Positions 51,064 through 61,900 of a stretch of 64,000 bases of DNA are shown here, piece after piece (position 1 is the stretch's first letter; each line of letters opens with the position of its first letter). The position numbers and the translations under genes were made by a program. The notes under the pieces were generated by a model that did not search any database, was not told the DNA's origin, and was given only the letters and a program-made list of their open reading frames with translations. Origin of the DNA: Alphaproteobacteria bacterium (GTDB taxonomy: Bacteria; Pseudomonadota; Alphaproteobacteria; SHVP01); contig VGES01000004.1 of the NCBI GenBank assembly GCA_016869765.1, forward strand, positions 47,806-111,805, read 5' to 3'.

Positions 51064-52611
51064 TTACTCCCACTCGATCGTGCCAGGGGGTTTGGACGTC
51101 ACGTCGTAGACCACCCGGTTGACGCCGCGCACTTCATTGACGATCCGCGTGGCGACGCGGCCGAGGAATTCCATGTCGAAATGGAAGAAGTCGGCGGTCA
51201 TACCGTCGACCGAGGTGACGGCACGCAACGCCAGCACGTGGTCGTAGGTCCGCGCGTCGCCCATCACCCCCACCGTGCGCACCGGCAACAACACGGTAAA
51301 GGCCTGCCAGATCGCATCGTAGAGGCCGGCGTTGCGGATCTCCTCGATGAAGATCGTGTCGGCGCGGCGCAGAATATCGAGGCGCACTTGGTCGATCTCG
51401 CCCGGAATACGAATCGCCAACCCCGGACCGGGGAACGGGTGCCGGCCGACGATACGATCGGGAAGTCCCAACTCGCGCCCGAGCGCCCGTACCTCGTCCT
51501 TGAACAGTTCGCGCAGCGGCTCGACCAGCTTCATCTTCATGCGCGCGGGTAGGCCACCGACATTGTGATGCGACTTGATCGTGACCGACGGCCCACCGGC
51601 GAACGACACCGATTCGATGACGTCGGGATAAAGCGTGCCCTGGGCCAGGAAATCGGCGCCCCCCGCTTTCTTGGCCTCGGCCTCGAACACGTCGATGAAC
51701 GTGGCGCCGATGATCTTGCGTTTGGCCTCGGGGTCGGTCACGCCGCGCAGCCGCTCGAGAAACAGCGCCCCGGCATCGGCATGCACCAGCGGGATATTGA
51801 AACGATCGCGGAACAGCTCGACCACCTCCTGCGCTTCGTTGGCACGCAGCAATCCATGGTCGACGAACACCGCGACCAGCTGCGAACCGATCGCCTCGTG
51901 GAGCATCACCACTGCCACCGATGAGTCGACCCCGCCGGACAATCCGCACAACACGCGGGCGTTGCCAACCTGCGCACGGATCTTGGCGATCGCGTCGGTC
52001 TTGAAGTGCGCCATCGACCAATCGCCGTGACAGCCGGCGATGCGATGGGTGAAATTCTTGAGGAGCTTGCCGCCGTCCGGCGTGTGCACCACTTCGGGGT
52101 GGAACATCACACTGTAAAAGCGCCGCGATTCGTCACACGCCACGGCATACGGCGCGGCCGGGCTCGCCGCGGCAACGGAGAACCCCGGAGGCAGCCGATC
52201 GACCCGATCGCCGTGGCTCATCCACACGGTGTGACGCTCGCCGGGACGCCAAACCCCGTCGAACAACCGGCAGTCCTTGAGCACCTCGATTTCGGCGCGC
52301 CCGAACTCATGATGATCGGAGGTCGAAACGCGCCCGCCCAACTGGGCGCACATTGTCTGCTGGCCGTAGCAGATGCCGAGCACCGGGACGCCCAACTCGA
52401 AGGCGCCCTGCGGTGCGCGCGGCGTGTCGGCGGCCGTTACCGACGCCGGGCCGCCCGACAGGATGATCGCCTTTGGCGAGAATTTTGTGAGGATTTCCTC
52501 AGCCTTGTTGAAAGGCACGATCTCGCAGTAGACGCCATTTTCGCGCACGCGGCGGGCGATGAGCTGGGTCACCTGCGAGCCGAAATCGATGATCAGGACG
52601 CGATCCGCCAT
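51064..52611 (-). CDS. guaA: GMP synthase (glutamine-hydrolysing)
   Basis: [72 protein letters not shown] 52611 preferred. Confidence 0.97.
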   Translation of the reverse strand: MADRVLIIDFGSQVTQLIARRVRENGVYCEIVPFNKAEEILTKFSPKAIILSGGPASVTAADTPRAPQGAFELGVPVLGICYGQQTMCAQLGGRVSTSDHHEFGRAEIEVLKDCRLFDGVWRPGERHTVWMSHGDRVDRLPPGFSVAAASPAAPYAVACDESRRFYSVMFHPEVVHTPDGGKLLKNFTHRIAGCHGDWSMAHFKTDAIAKIRAQVGNARVLCGLSGGVDSSVAVVMLHEAIGSQLVAVFVDHGLLRANEAQEVVELFRDRFNIPLVHADAGALFLERLRGVTDPEAKRKIIGATFIDVFEAEAKKAGGADFLAQGTLYPDVIESVSFAGGPSVTIKSHHNVGGLPARMKMKLVEPLRELFKDEVRALGRELGLPDRIVGRHPFPGPGLAIRIPGEIDQVRLDILRRADTIFIEEIRNAGLYDAIWQAFTVLLPVRTVGVMGDARTYDHVLALRAVTSVDGMTADFFHFDMEFLGRVATRIVNEVRGVNRVVYDVTSKPPGTIEWE

Positions 52612-52656
52612 GGCGCGCAAGCTACTGATGCGCCTAGCAAAGGTCCAGCGATTGGC

Positions 52657-52689
52657 GAAAAAAAGGCGGCCCGAGTCGGGGGGCCGCCT
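52657..52689 (-). terminator. Rho-independent terminator downstream of the RsmB-type gene
   Basis: On the minus strand AGGCGGCCC-8 nt-GGGCCGCCT followed by a T-run. Confidence 0.85.
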
Positions 52690-52778
52690 GGAGGGAGGAC
52701 GGGCGATGCGCACGAAAGGGACGGCCCACGCTGGAGCCCACATCGCCGTCTGATCTGTAAACGCTCCAGACGCGCCGG

Positions 52779-54065
52779 TTATTTCGCCGCCGGTTCGACA
52801 ATCGCAAGGAAAAATCCATCCGTCTCGGTGGTTCCCGGCGCCAGCACGAGGTCGCCATCGTCGGTCCCCGGCCAGGGCCGCGGGGTGAACCGCTGCCAGT
52901 CGGCGCGGAGGTCCCGACGTCGCCAAGCGGGGTGCGCCGCGAGAAACGCTTCGATCTGCGCCCCGTTCTCGGACGGGAACAGCGAGCACGTGATGTAGGC
53001 AAGCCGCCCATGCGGCCTCACGAGGTTCGCCCCGGACGCAAGAATCCGGCGCTGTGAATCGCGATACCCCTCGAGGACCTCGGGCGACAACCGCCAGGGC
53101 GCATCGGGATTGCGCCGCCACGTTCCGCTCCCCGAGCAGGGTACGTCCAGCACGACCAAGTCACCTTGCTCGATTGCCGGCGCAGCAAGGGCGGCATCCG
53201 CAATGTGCGTCGTGATGTTCGTGGCGCCTGCCCGACGCGCGCGTCGTTCGAGTTCGCCCAGGCGGCGAGAATCGACGTCACAGGCAACAAGCCGCCCCCG
53301 CCCGCCCATCGCCGCCGCGAAGGCCAGTGTCTTGCCCCCAGCCCCGGCACAAAAATCGATGACGATCTCGTTCGGCACCGCACGACACACCGCGGCGACG
53401 ATCTGGGATCCTTCGTCCTGGACTTCGATCGTCCCGTCGCGAAAGAGCTGGTGGGCGTCGAGGCGGAGCGAACCGGCGACGCGAATACCATTTGGAGCGA
53501 TCGGCGTTGGCACCGCGGCGATCCCCTCACGCTGCAATTGCACGAGGACCTCCTCGCGTGTCGCCCGCAATGTGTTGACGCGGAGGTCGAGGGGTGCGCG
53601 GGCATCCGGGTCGCCAAGCAAGACCCGCGGATTCGTCGCGACCTCTGGAGCGAACTCCGGTGTCAACCAGGGCGGGCAATTGGCGAGCACCCATGGCGGT
53701 GCGGATCCCCTTCCCTCGCCCTCTGTCCCGATCAAGCGGCGTTCGCGTTCGCTCAGCAGCGCCGGCCCATACTGGCTGCCGTCGAAAAGCTGATCGGCAA
53801 TCGCTCCCGTCGCTGCCAGTTCGGCAATCACGAGTGAACGGGCATGGGAAAGGGGATCGGTCGGGACTTCGCCCATGGCCCACTCCAGGCGCCCGCGATG
53901 GCGAAGCACGCTGTAGACGAGATCGGCGATGGCGCGACGATCCTTGGAACCCACGTAGCGACGGGCGCGCAGGTATTCGTCCGACAGCCGATCGGCCGGC
54001 TGCCGGCGTGCGAGCACGCTCGCGATCATCTCGATCGCCGCCTGGACGCGCGCCGCCGGCCGCAT
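52779..54065 (-). CDS. RsmB/NOP family RNA (cytosine-5) methyltransferase
   Basis: [82 protein letters not shown]. Confidence 0.93.
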   Translation of the reverse strand: MRPAARVQAAIEMIASVLARRQPADRLSDEYLRARRYVGSKDRRAIADLVYSVLRHRGRLEWAMGEVPTDPLSHARSLVIAELAATGAIADQLFDGSQYGPALLSERERRLIGTEGEGRGSAPPWVLANCPPWLTPEFAPEVATNPRVLLGDPDARAPLDLRVNTLRATREEVLVQLQREGIAAVPTPIAPNGIRVAGSLRLDAHQLFRDGTIEVQDEGSQIVAAVCRAVPNEIVIDFCAGAGGKTLAFAAAMGGRGRLVACDVDSRRLGELERRARRAGATNITTHIADAALAAPAIEQGDLVVLDVPCSGSGTWRRNPDAPWRLSPEVLEGYRDSQRRILASGANLVRPHGRLAYITCSLFPSENGAQIEAFLAAHPAWRRRDLRADWQRFTPRPWPGTDDGDLVLAPGTTETDGFFLAIVEPAAK

Positions 54066-54077
54066 GGCGGCCGTGGA

Positions 54078-55610
<1,533 letters not shown>

Positions 55611-56246
55611 TCAACGAAAGCCGCTCGCCACGACGTACATTTCGGCCGAGTCACTGCGACTGGCCTTGGGCTTGTAGTTCTTCACCGTCGCAAATCGGGT
55701 CTTGAGCCGTCGGGTCAGATCGGCCTCGGTGCCACCGCGGAGGATCTTGGCGACGAAGGTACCACCGGGTTTCAGCACCTTTTCGGCGACCTCGAACGCC
55801 GCCTCGCACAGCGTCAGCACCCGGTCATGGTCGGTGCCTCGATGGCCTGTGGCCGGGGCTGCCATATCGCTCAGCACGGCGTCGCAGTGCCCGGCGAGCG
55901 CCTGGACGATCGGTTGCAGCGCCCCGTGGTCGAGCACGTCGGCCTGGTGTGTTTCGACGCCGTCGAGCGCCTCCATCGGGTTGATGTCGACGGCCACGAC
56001 ACGGCATCCGCGGGTCAGCGCGACCTGGGACCACGAGCCCGGAGCGGCGCCCAGGTCGAGGACGACGTTCTGGCGGCGCAGCAGATCGAAGTGATCGGCG
56101 ATCTCCACCAGCTTGAAGGCGGCCCGCGAACGGTACCCGGCCTTCTTGGCGGCAGCGACGAAGGGATCGTTGAGTTGCCGTTCGAGCCATCGGGTCGAGG
56201 ATACCGACCGACCCTTCGCGGTATGGACGCGCGTCCGGATTCTCAT
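55611..56246 (-). CDS. rlmE: 23S rRNA (uridine2552-2'-O)-methyltransferase
   Basis: [58 protein letters not shown] 56246 preferred. Confidence 0.96.
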   Translation of the reverse strand: MRIRTRVHTAKGRSVSSTRWLERQLNDPFVAAAKKAGYRSRAAFKLVEIADHFDLLRRQNVVLDLGAAPGSWSQVALTRGCRVVAVDINPMEALDGVETHQADVLDHGALQPIVQALAGHCDAVLSDMAAPATGHRGTDHDRVLTLCEAAFEVAEKVLKPGGTFVAKILRGGTEADLTRRLKTRFATVKNYKPKASRSDSAEMYVVASGFR

Positions 56247-57310
56247 CGCGATCGACCGGCGACGTAGCAATGATCGGCCAGGGTGTCCTTGTCGGCGCCT
56301 TCCATGAGGTGAACCAACATACCGTCGCGCACCCCCCGGTCGGCGACGCGCACACGGGGCGCTGGCCAGATGCGAAAGATCGCTTCGAAGATCGCGCAAC
56401 CGGCGATGACGAGGTCGGCCCGGCCGCGGCCGATGCACGGATGCTGCGTGCGCTGGGCGTAGCTCATGTCGAACAACTGTCGGGAGACGTTCGTGACGTC
56501 GTCAGCGGCGAGCCAACAACCATCGACCGCATTGCGATCATAGCGCGGCAGCGCGAGGCGCAATGCCGCCAACGTCGTCACGGTCCCAGACGTCCCCAAC
56601 AACTGGGTGCGGCCGTTGTTCATCGCAGCCGCCAGCTGATGGCGTGATTCGAATGGTGCAAGCTGGCTCGTCACGGCCCCCATCATTTCGGCGTACGTCT
56701 CCCGACTGACGTCTTGGCCGCCGTGGCGCTCGGCCATCGTGACGACGCCCAGCGGAATCGATGTCCACGCCGCGACCTGGGGCGGCGCATCGGCCGTCAT
56801 ATCGAGCCACATGATCTCGGTCGAACCACCACCGATGTCGAACACGAGGGCATGGTCATGACTACGATCGAGCAGCGGCGCGCACCCGGCAACCGCCAGA
56901 CGGGCCTCTTCGGCCGGATCGATAATGTCGAGGGCGATGCCGGTTTCGGCCCGCACGCGGTCGAGGAACTCGCCCCCGTTGGCGGCTTGCCGGCAGGCCT
57001 GGGTCGCCACACAACGGGCGACGCTCACGTCGCGGCGCTGCATTTTCTTGGCGCAGATGCGGAGCGCACCGATCGTTCGTTCGATTGCGGGTTCGGCCAA
57101 ACGCCCGCTGGCACCGACGCCCTGCCCCAAGCGTACGATGCGGGAAAAAGAGTCGATGACGCGAAAGCCTTCCGGGCTTGGCTTGGCGACGAGAAGGCGG
57201 CAGTTGTTGGTGCCGAGATCGAGCGCGGCGAACGTATGCCCCCAGCGCCCGCGGTGACCGGAACGGCGGGGCGGCATACGACCATAAGGGGCTGATCGTT
57301 CCTGGTTCAT
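56243..57310 (-). CDS. Ppx/GppA phosphatase family protein (second paralogue)
   Basis: FAALDLGTNNCRLLVAKPSPEGFRVIDSFSRIVRLGQGV, HALVFDIGGGSTEIMWLD. Confidence 0.93.
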   Translation of the reverse strand: MNQERSAPYGRMPPRRSGHRGRWGHTFAALDLGTNNCRLLVAKPSPEGFRVIDSFSRIVRLGQGVGASGRLAEPAIERTIGALRICAKKMQRRDVSVARCVATQACRQAANGGEFLDRVRAETGIALDIIDPAEEARLAVAGCAPLLDRSHDHALVFDIGGGSTEIMWLDMTADAPPQVAAWTSIPLGVVTMAERHGGQDVSRETYAEMMGAVTSQLAPFESRHQLAAAMNNGRTQLLGTSGTVTTLAALRLALPRYDRNAVDGCWLAADDVTNVSRQLFDMSYAQRTQHPCIGRGRADLVIAGCAIFEAIFRIWPAPRVRVADRGVRDGMLVHLMEGADKDTLADHCYVAGRSR

Positions 57311-57390
57311 GCCACGACCTCCAGGGCGCGGGCACGTCGCACCCCGAGGGCTCGGCCCAAGCATAGGCACAAACGACGGCCGCCGGGTAG

Positions 57391-57420
57391 TTGACAATGG
57401 TTCGGGTCGCCACCTATCTA
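57391..57420 (+). promoter_or_regulatory. Putative tRNA-Gln promoter TTGACA-18 nt-TATCTA
   Basis: Hexamers at 57391-57396 and 57415-57420, about 20 nt before the mature tRNA. Confidence 0.55.
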
Positions 57421-57441
57421 GGCCGCTGTTGCGAGACCTGG

Positions 57442-57515
57442 TGGGGGATCGTCTAACGGTAGGACCCCAGACTCTGACTCTGGTTGTCTAGGTTCGAATC
57501 CTAGTCCCCCAGCCA
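57442..57515 (+). tRNA. tRNA-Gln (anticodon CTG), CCA encoded
   Basis: TGGGGGA/TCCCCCA acceptor stem, CCAGA-CTCTGAC-TCTGG anticodon arm, CTAGG-TTCGAAT-CCTAG T-arm, G discriminator and CCA. Confidence 0.95.
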
Positions 57516-57671
57516 ATTTGCATAGGTCGGCCGATTGACTCGCTCTCGAGCGCCTCGAGTTTCTAGGCGTCCGACACGTCCAGCGCGCCGTACTCCTTCG
57601 AAATCGCAACAATCTGCTCTTCCGTGAACCTGCTCGTTCCTTGCGCGCGCCCGAGGGGGCGCAAGCCTCGA

Positions 57672-57713
57672 GAAAAGGGTGGAACCGGCGGCGCCGGTCC
57701 CACCCCTTTTTCT
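57672..57713. terminator. Bidirectional-type terminator between tRNA-Gln and the ABC substrate-binding protein
   Basis: AAAAGGGTGGaACCGGC...GCCGGTcCCACCCCTTTTT: A-run and T-run flank a long GC-rich stem. Confidence 0.75.
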
Positions 57714-57718
57714 TTCGG

Positions 57719-59281
57719 CTACCGCCGTCCCGGCGCGACGACGAACTCGTTGTACGGGATCCAGAGGTTCGTGTGCTTGAAGTTCTGGATTCTGGCGTTG
57801 TAGCCCATGCTCTCGTCGAACTCGATCAGATACATGATCGGGGCGTTGTTGCGGTTGATCTCCAGCAACTGTTGCAGCATCGCGATGCGCTTGGGTTCAT
57901 CGAACTCGACCTCGATCTGATCGACGAGTTTCATTTCGTCCTGGTTGCAGTAGTAGGGATCGGGCTTCTTGCAGGACGTGAGCTGCAGGAAGGCCTGCGA
58001 AGCGTCGAGCCAGGTCGTCAGGTCGTGACCGAAGCCGAACACGTCGTAGGGCCAGTCGCCGCCGAGCCAGTGCTTGATCCAATCCGGGAACTGCTGCGGG
58101 ATCAGCTTGGCGCGCACGCCGATGCGGGTCACATCTTGGATCGCCGCCTGATAGACCTGCGAGATCGATGCGTCGGTCATGATCGCCCGGGCTTCGAACT
58201 CGAAGCCGTTGGGGAGGTTGGCTTCGGCGAGCAGGCGCTTGGCTTTTTCGGGATCGTATTCGTAGGGCCGGAGTGCCTTGTTGAAGCCGTTCACCACCGA
58301 GGGCGCCGACTGACTCACCGCGGCTCCCTTGCCCTGATAGATCGCATCGACGATGGCCTGCTTGTTGATCGCGTGGTTGAGCGCTTGGCGGACGCGAACG
58401 TCGCCGATCGGGCCGGTCACCAACTCGCCCTTGGCCTGCCCCTCCTTCTTGCGGAAGGTTACGAAACTCAGGCCCAACGTGCGCGAGGCGCGCTTGGCGT
58501 AGGTCTTGAGGCCGGCGGCCTCGAGCTGCGGGATCGAATCACGGGCGACCGACACGTCGATATCGATCTGATTGGAGAGCAGCGCCTGGGCGCGTGCCGG
58601 CCCTTCGGGCAGTTCGATGAATTCGATGCGATCGACGTTCTGGCGCTTTTGCCAGGACGAGGCATTGACGCTCGCGACTGCCCGATCCTGGCGGTATTCG
58701 ATGGTGTAGGGGCCGGTCCCGATCGCGCGCGTCGTGAACCCCTCCTGGCCCGACTCGGCAAAGAGCTTGGGCGGCAGGATGGTGACGCTCTGGACGATCT
58801 TGGGGTAGATCGGGTTGGGGCGCATGGTCTTGATGTCGACCGTGAAGTCGTCGACCACCGTCACCTCGGCGGTAAAGCTGCTGATGTTCTTGCCGGTGAC
58901 CGAGGCCTTGCCCGGGTCGGTCTTGAGCAGCCAGTCGTAGGCTGCCTTGACGCCGTGCGCGTTGAGCGCTTCGCCGTTGGCGAACGTGATGCCACGGCGA
59001 ATGGTGAAGCGCCACGTGTCGCGATTGATGCTCTTCCATTCGGTGGCAAGCAAGGCTTCGGAGACGCCGCCTTCGCCGTTTTTGGTCAGCTGTTCGTAAG
59101 CCGCCGACCAGGTGAACACGCCGGGCGTCTGGATACCGCCGGTGTAGGGATTGCCTTTGCCGCCGGCGAACTCGCGCAGACCGACGCGCAGTGTCTCGGC
59201 ACTCGCCGGAACGCTCGAAACCAACCACGCCGCCGCGGCGAACACGACGCCGAGCGCGGTACTGGACTTCAGGCCTACCAT
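57719..59281 (-). CDS. ABC transporter substrate-binding protein, peptide/SBP_bac_5 type
   Basis: Signal peptide MVGLKSSTALGVVFAAAAWLVSSVPASAETLRVGLRE, then WSAAYEQLTKNGEGGVSEALLATEWKSINRDTWRFTIRRGITFANGEALNAHGVKAAYDWLL; the 60070 ORF start extends into a pseudogene. Confidence 0.93.
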   Translation of the reverse strand: MVGLKSSTALGVVFAAAAWLVSSVPASAETLRVGLREFAGGKGNPYTGGIQTPGVFTWSAAYEQLTKNGEGGVSEALLATEWKSINRDTWRFTIRRGITFANGEALNAHGVKAAYDWLLKTDPGKASVTGKNISSFTAEVTVVDDFTVDIKTMRPNPIYPKIVQSVTILPPKLFAESGQEGFTTRAIGTGPYTIEYRQDRAVASVNASSWQKRQNVDRIEFIELPEGPARAQALLSNQIDIDVSVARDSIPQLEAAGLKTYAKRASRTLGLSFVTFRKKEGQAKGELVTGPIGDVRVRQALNHAINKQAIVDAIYQGKGAAVSQSAPSVVNGFNKALRPYEYDPEKAKRLLAEANLPNGFEFEARAIMTDASISQVYQAAIQDVTRIGVRAKLIPQQFPDWIKHWLGGDWPYDVFGFGHDLTTWLDASQAFLQLTSCKKPDPYYCNQDEMKLVDQIEVEFDEPKRIAMLQQLLEINRNNAPIMYLIEFDESMGYNARIQNFKHTNLWIPYNEFVVAPGRR

Positions 59282-59359
59282 GGGTTCCTCCCCTGTTGGG
59301 ACGCTCATTGTCGCGCCGCCCGGGCCACGCCGACAATCAACTTCGGCGGAGGCATAGAA

Positions 59360-59389
59360 AAAAAGGTCCGATCGACGACCGGGACCTTT
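59360..59389 (-). terminator. Putative intrinsic terminator downstream of the decayed SBP gene
   Basis: Minus strand AAAGGTCC-...-GGACCTTTTTTT. Confidence 0.6.
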
Positions 59390-59395
59390 ATCGGA

Positions 59396-59900
59396 AACGC
59401 TAGGTCTAGCGGCCTCTGCAACATCATCTCGTGCCAGTTGAACACGGTGTTGGCCTGCGTGAAGTTGTGCAGTTTGCTGATGAAGGCGGCCGGCTCGCCG
59501 CCTTCGGCGAGAAAGACGATCTGCGCGTGTTCGGCGTTGATCCTTCTGCAACAGCCTCTTGCGCCTGTCCTGATCAAACTCGGACAACGCCGCGTTGATC
59601 AAGGGGCCTTTCGCCTCGTTGCGGTAGTAGTGCGACTCCTTCAGGCACGAAGCGTAGTCCTTGAAAGAACTGTCTGGCCTCCAAGGTCGAGGTCCAATCC
59701 GTGCCGAAGCCGAACAGGTCCTAAGGCCACGTCCCCGCCAGCCAATATTGGAGCTACTCCGCGAAGGGTTGGCTTCGCAATTTGACCGGCACACTGACGG
59801 CTTGCGGGTCCTGAACTCCCGACTGATAGGGGGGATCGAACGCAAACGCCATCGCAGCCCCAGCCCATTTGCCCAACAAGAACCGCCTTGACCCAGCTCC
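59396..59900 (-). pseudogene. Decayed paralogue of an ABC substrate-binding protein (C-terminal part)
   Basis: Recoverable as YQSGVQDPQAVSVPVKLRSQPFAE*LQYWLAGTWP*DLFGFGTDWTSTLEARQF / FKDYASCLKESHYYRNEAKGPLINAALSEFDQDRRKRLLQ / INAEHAQIVFLAEGGEPAAFISKLHNFTQANTVFNWHEMM, with two in-frame TAGs and two frameshifts. Collinear with the C-terminus of the intact 57719-59281 product. Confidence 0.85.
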
Positions 59901-60139
59901 TCCCCAACGGGCAAGCTCCGACCATCGTTCGGCGCGGCCACCTTCCCTGTATCGAGCATCCGCAATTTTTTGACCAGTAACGGGCCGTCCACCGTTGACT
60001 GCTTCGATCTCTTCGCTGTCGCGTCGATGGCGATTCGAGGATTGCCCGGAGGTTGAACGCACCGAAGCATTGACGACGTGAACCGCTTACATCCGCGCAG
60101 TTGCGCCGCCGAGCGTGACGATCAACATGGACGACTAGA

Positions 60140-61591
60140 ATGAAAAACGCCGCTACCGACAAGGGCGCACGTTCGTCGGGTGAGTCGCTTTCTCCCAATG
60201 CCACTCGGACCCTCGCGCAGTTCGGGGCCGGCTTGCGCCTTCGCGACGCGCCACCCGCTGTTCTACCGCAACTCAAGCGGTGCGTACTGGATGCTTTGGG
60301 GTGTTGTCTGTTTGGGGCCAACCTACCGTGGACGAGGGCGGTGACGGCGATGATTGCCGAACAGGGAGGTCGGCCGGAGGCCTCGATTTTCGGCAGCTCG
60401 CTCCGAACATCCGCGTCGTTCGCCGCTCTCGCGAATGGTACGGCCGGGCACGCCTTCGAACTCGACGACATTCATCGGGGCGCGATCTTTCATCCGAATT
60501 CTTTGACGGTTCCCGTCGCACTGAGCATTGCTGAACGACAGGGCGGGGTAAGCGGCCGTGCACTTTTGACGGCGATCCTCGCCGGATACGAAGTCGGTAC
60601 GCGCATTGGTCGCGCCGCCGGACAGGCGCTTTTTTTCCGCGGCTTTCATCCGCAAGGAACATCGGGGACTTTTGCGGCCGCCGCCACAGCGGCACGGTTG
60701 CTTGGCCTCACGCCGGAGCAGACGCAGAACGCTTTAGGCATCGCTGGTTCGCAGGCCGCCGGCCTGATGGCGGCCCAGGAGGGCGCGGACGTCAAGCGCT
60801 TCCACTCCGGACGGGCTGCTCAAAGCGGAGTCTATGCGGCGCTTCTTGCCAAGCGTGGTTTCACCGGCATCAGCAATGTCGTCGAGGCGCCATATGGTGG
60901 GTTTCTGAGTTCGCTCGCAGGCACGCCGGATGTGTCGCGTCTGGTGGTCGAGTTGGGAACAACTTGGGAAGTTCTCGCGGTCGGATTCAAGCTGTACGCT
61001 GCCGTCACCAGCATCCATACCGCACTCGACGGTCTGCGTTCGATCATGGACGAGAACCGCTTGACCGCGGCCGATATCGATCTGATCAACGTCGGTGTGA
61101 GTTCGTTGACCTATCAGCACTGCGCCTGGCCGTACAATGCGACGAGCGTCACCTCGGCCCAGATGAATCTTTACTATGGCCTTGCCGTGATGGCGCTCGA
61201 CGGCCAGGTGTTTGTCGAGCAATACCGCGCCGCTCGTCTGCGCGATCCGAAAATCCTGGCACTTATCAATCGGATCACCGCGCGCATCGACCCGGCAATT
61301 GAGGCCCGGGGTTCCGAACATCGTCACGCCAGTACGCTGACCGTCACGACCCGTGATGGTCGATCGATCGCGAAAGAAGTTCTGCGACGGCGTGGTGGTC
61401 CGGAGAGTCCGGCATCATCGACCGATATCGAAGTGAAATTTCGCGCCCTCGTGAAGCGGCGCATTGCGAATGAAGCGGCGGACAAAATCGTCGATCTTGT
61501 CAACGGGCTCGAACGACTCGACGATACGAATCGGCTGGTGAGGTTGCTGCGGACGTCCGCCAAAACAGCGAGAAAAGCGCGCCCGACCTGA
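60140..61591 (+). CDS. MmgE/PrpD family protein
   Basis: LKRCVLDALGCCLFGANLPW, NGTAGHAFELDDIHRGAIFHPNSLTVPVALSIAE, FHPQGTSGTFAAAATAARLLGLTPEQTQNALGIAGSQAAGL. Confidence 0.93.
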   Translation: MKNAATDKGARSSGESLSPNATRTLAQFGAGLRLRDAPPAVLPQLKRCVLDALGCCLFGANLPWTRAVTAMIAEQGGRPEASIFGSSLRTSASFAALANGTAGHAFELDDIHRGAIFHPNSLTVPVALSIAERQGGVSGRALLTAILAGYEVGTRIGRAAGQALFFRGFHPQGTSGTFAAAATAARLLGLTPEQTQNALGIAGSQAAGLMAAQEGADVKRFHSGRAAQSGVYAALLAKRGFTGISNVVEAPYGGFLSSLAGTPDVSRLVVELGTTWEVLAVGFKLYAAVTSIHTALDGLRSIMDENRLTAADIDLINVGVSSLTYQHCAWPYNATSVTSAQMNLYYGLAVMALDGQVFVEQYRAARLRDPKILALINRITARIDPAIEARGSEHRHASTLTVTTRDGRSIAKEVLRRRGGPESPASSTDIEVKFRALVKRRIANEAADKIVDLVNGLERLDDTNRLVRLLRTSAKTARKARPT

Positions 61592-61679
61592 GTTCGATCC
61601 CTCGTTTCGGCGTTTCGAACGTTGCCTGAATTCAACGGGCATAACACCACGACCGCTGTCTCGGGCCCGACCAAATCAA

Positions 61680-61854
61680 GAGGCCCAGGTTACCCGCAAA
61701 CCCGCGGCTCGTGCGGCCGTCGAAACGCGGCGCAGCGGTCTGTTCGAGCTCCACCTGGAGATGGGCGGCGCGCACTTACCGACGGCTCGACGCCTGCAAG
61801 GATTACGTTGATCGCGGGCGCTTGGTGAATCCGGGTTCGCTCGGGCTACGATAG
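61680..61854 (+). pseudogene. Remnant of the C-terminus of an FAD-linked oxidase (GlcD-type)
   Basis: SGLFELHLEMGGAH in one frame, then KDYVDRGRLVNPGSLGLR* in another, ending TAG 61852-61854; matches the EhHLEMGGaH...vDP.glmNPGsLG pattern. Confidence 0.65.
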
Positions 61855-61900
61855 GCCGGCGTCGACGTTACGGTGACGCCACGCATCGGGGTTCAACGCC

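Noticed and set aside
57641-59785. 714-aa plus-strand ORF
   Set aside because: Antisense to the SBP and its pseudogene; no family features
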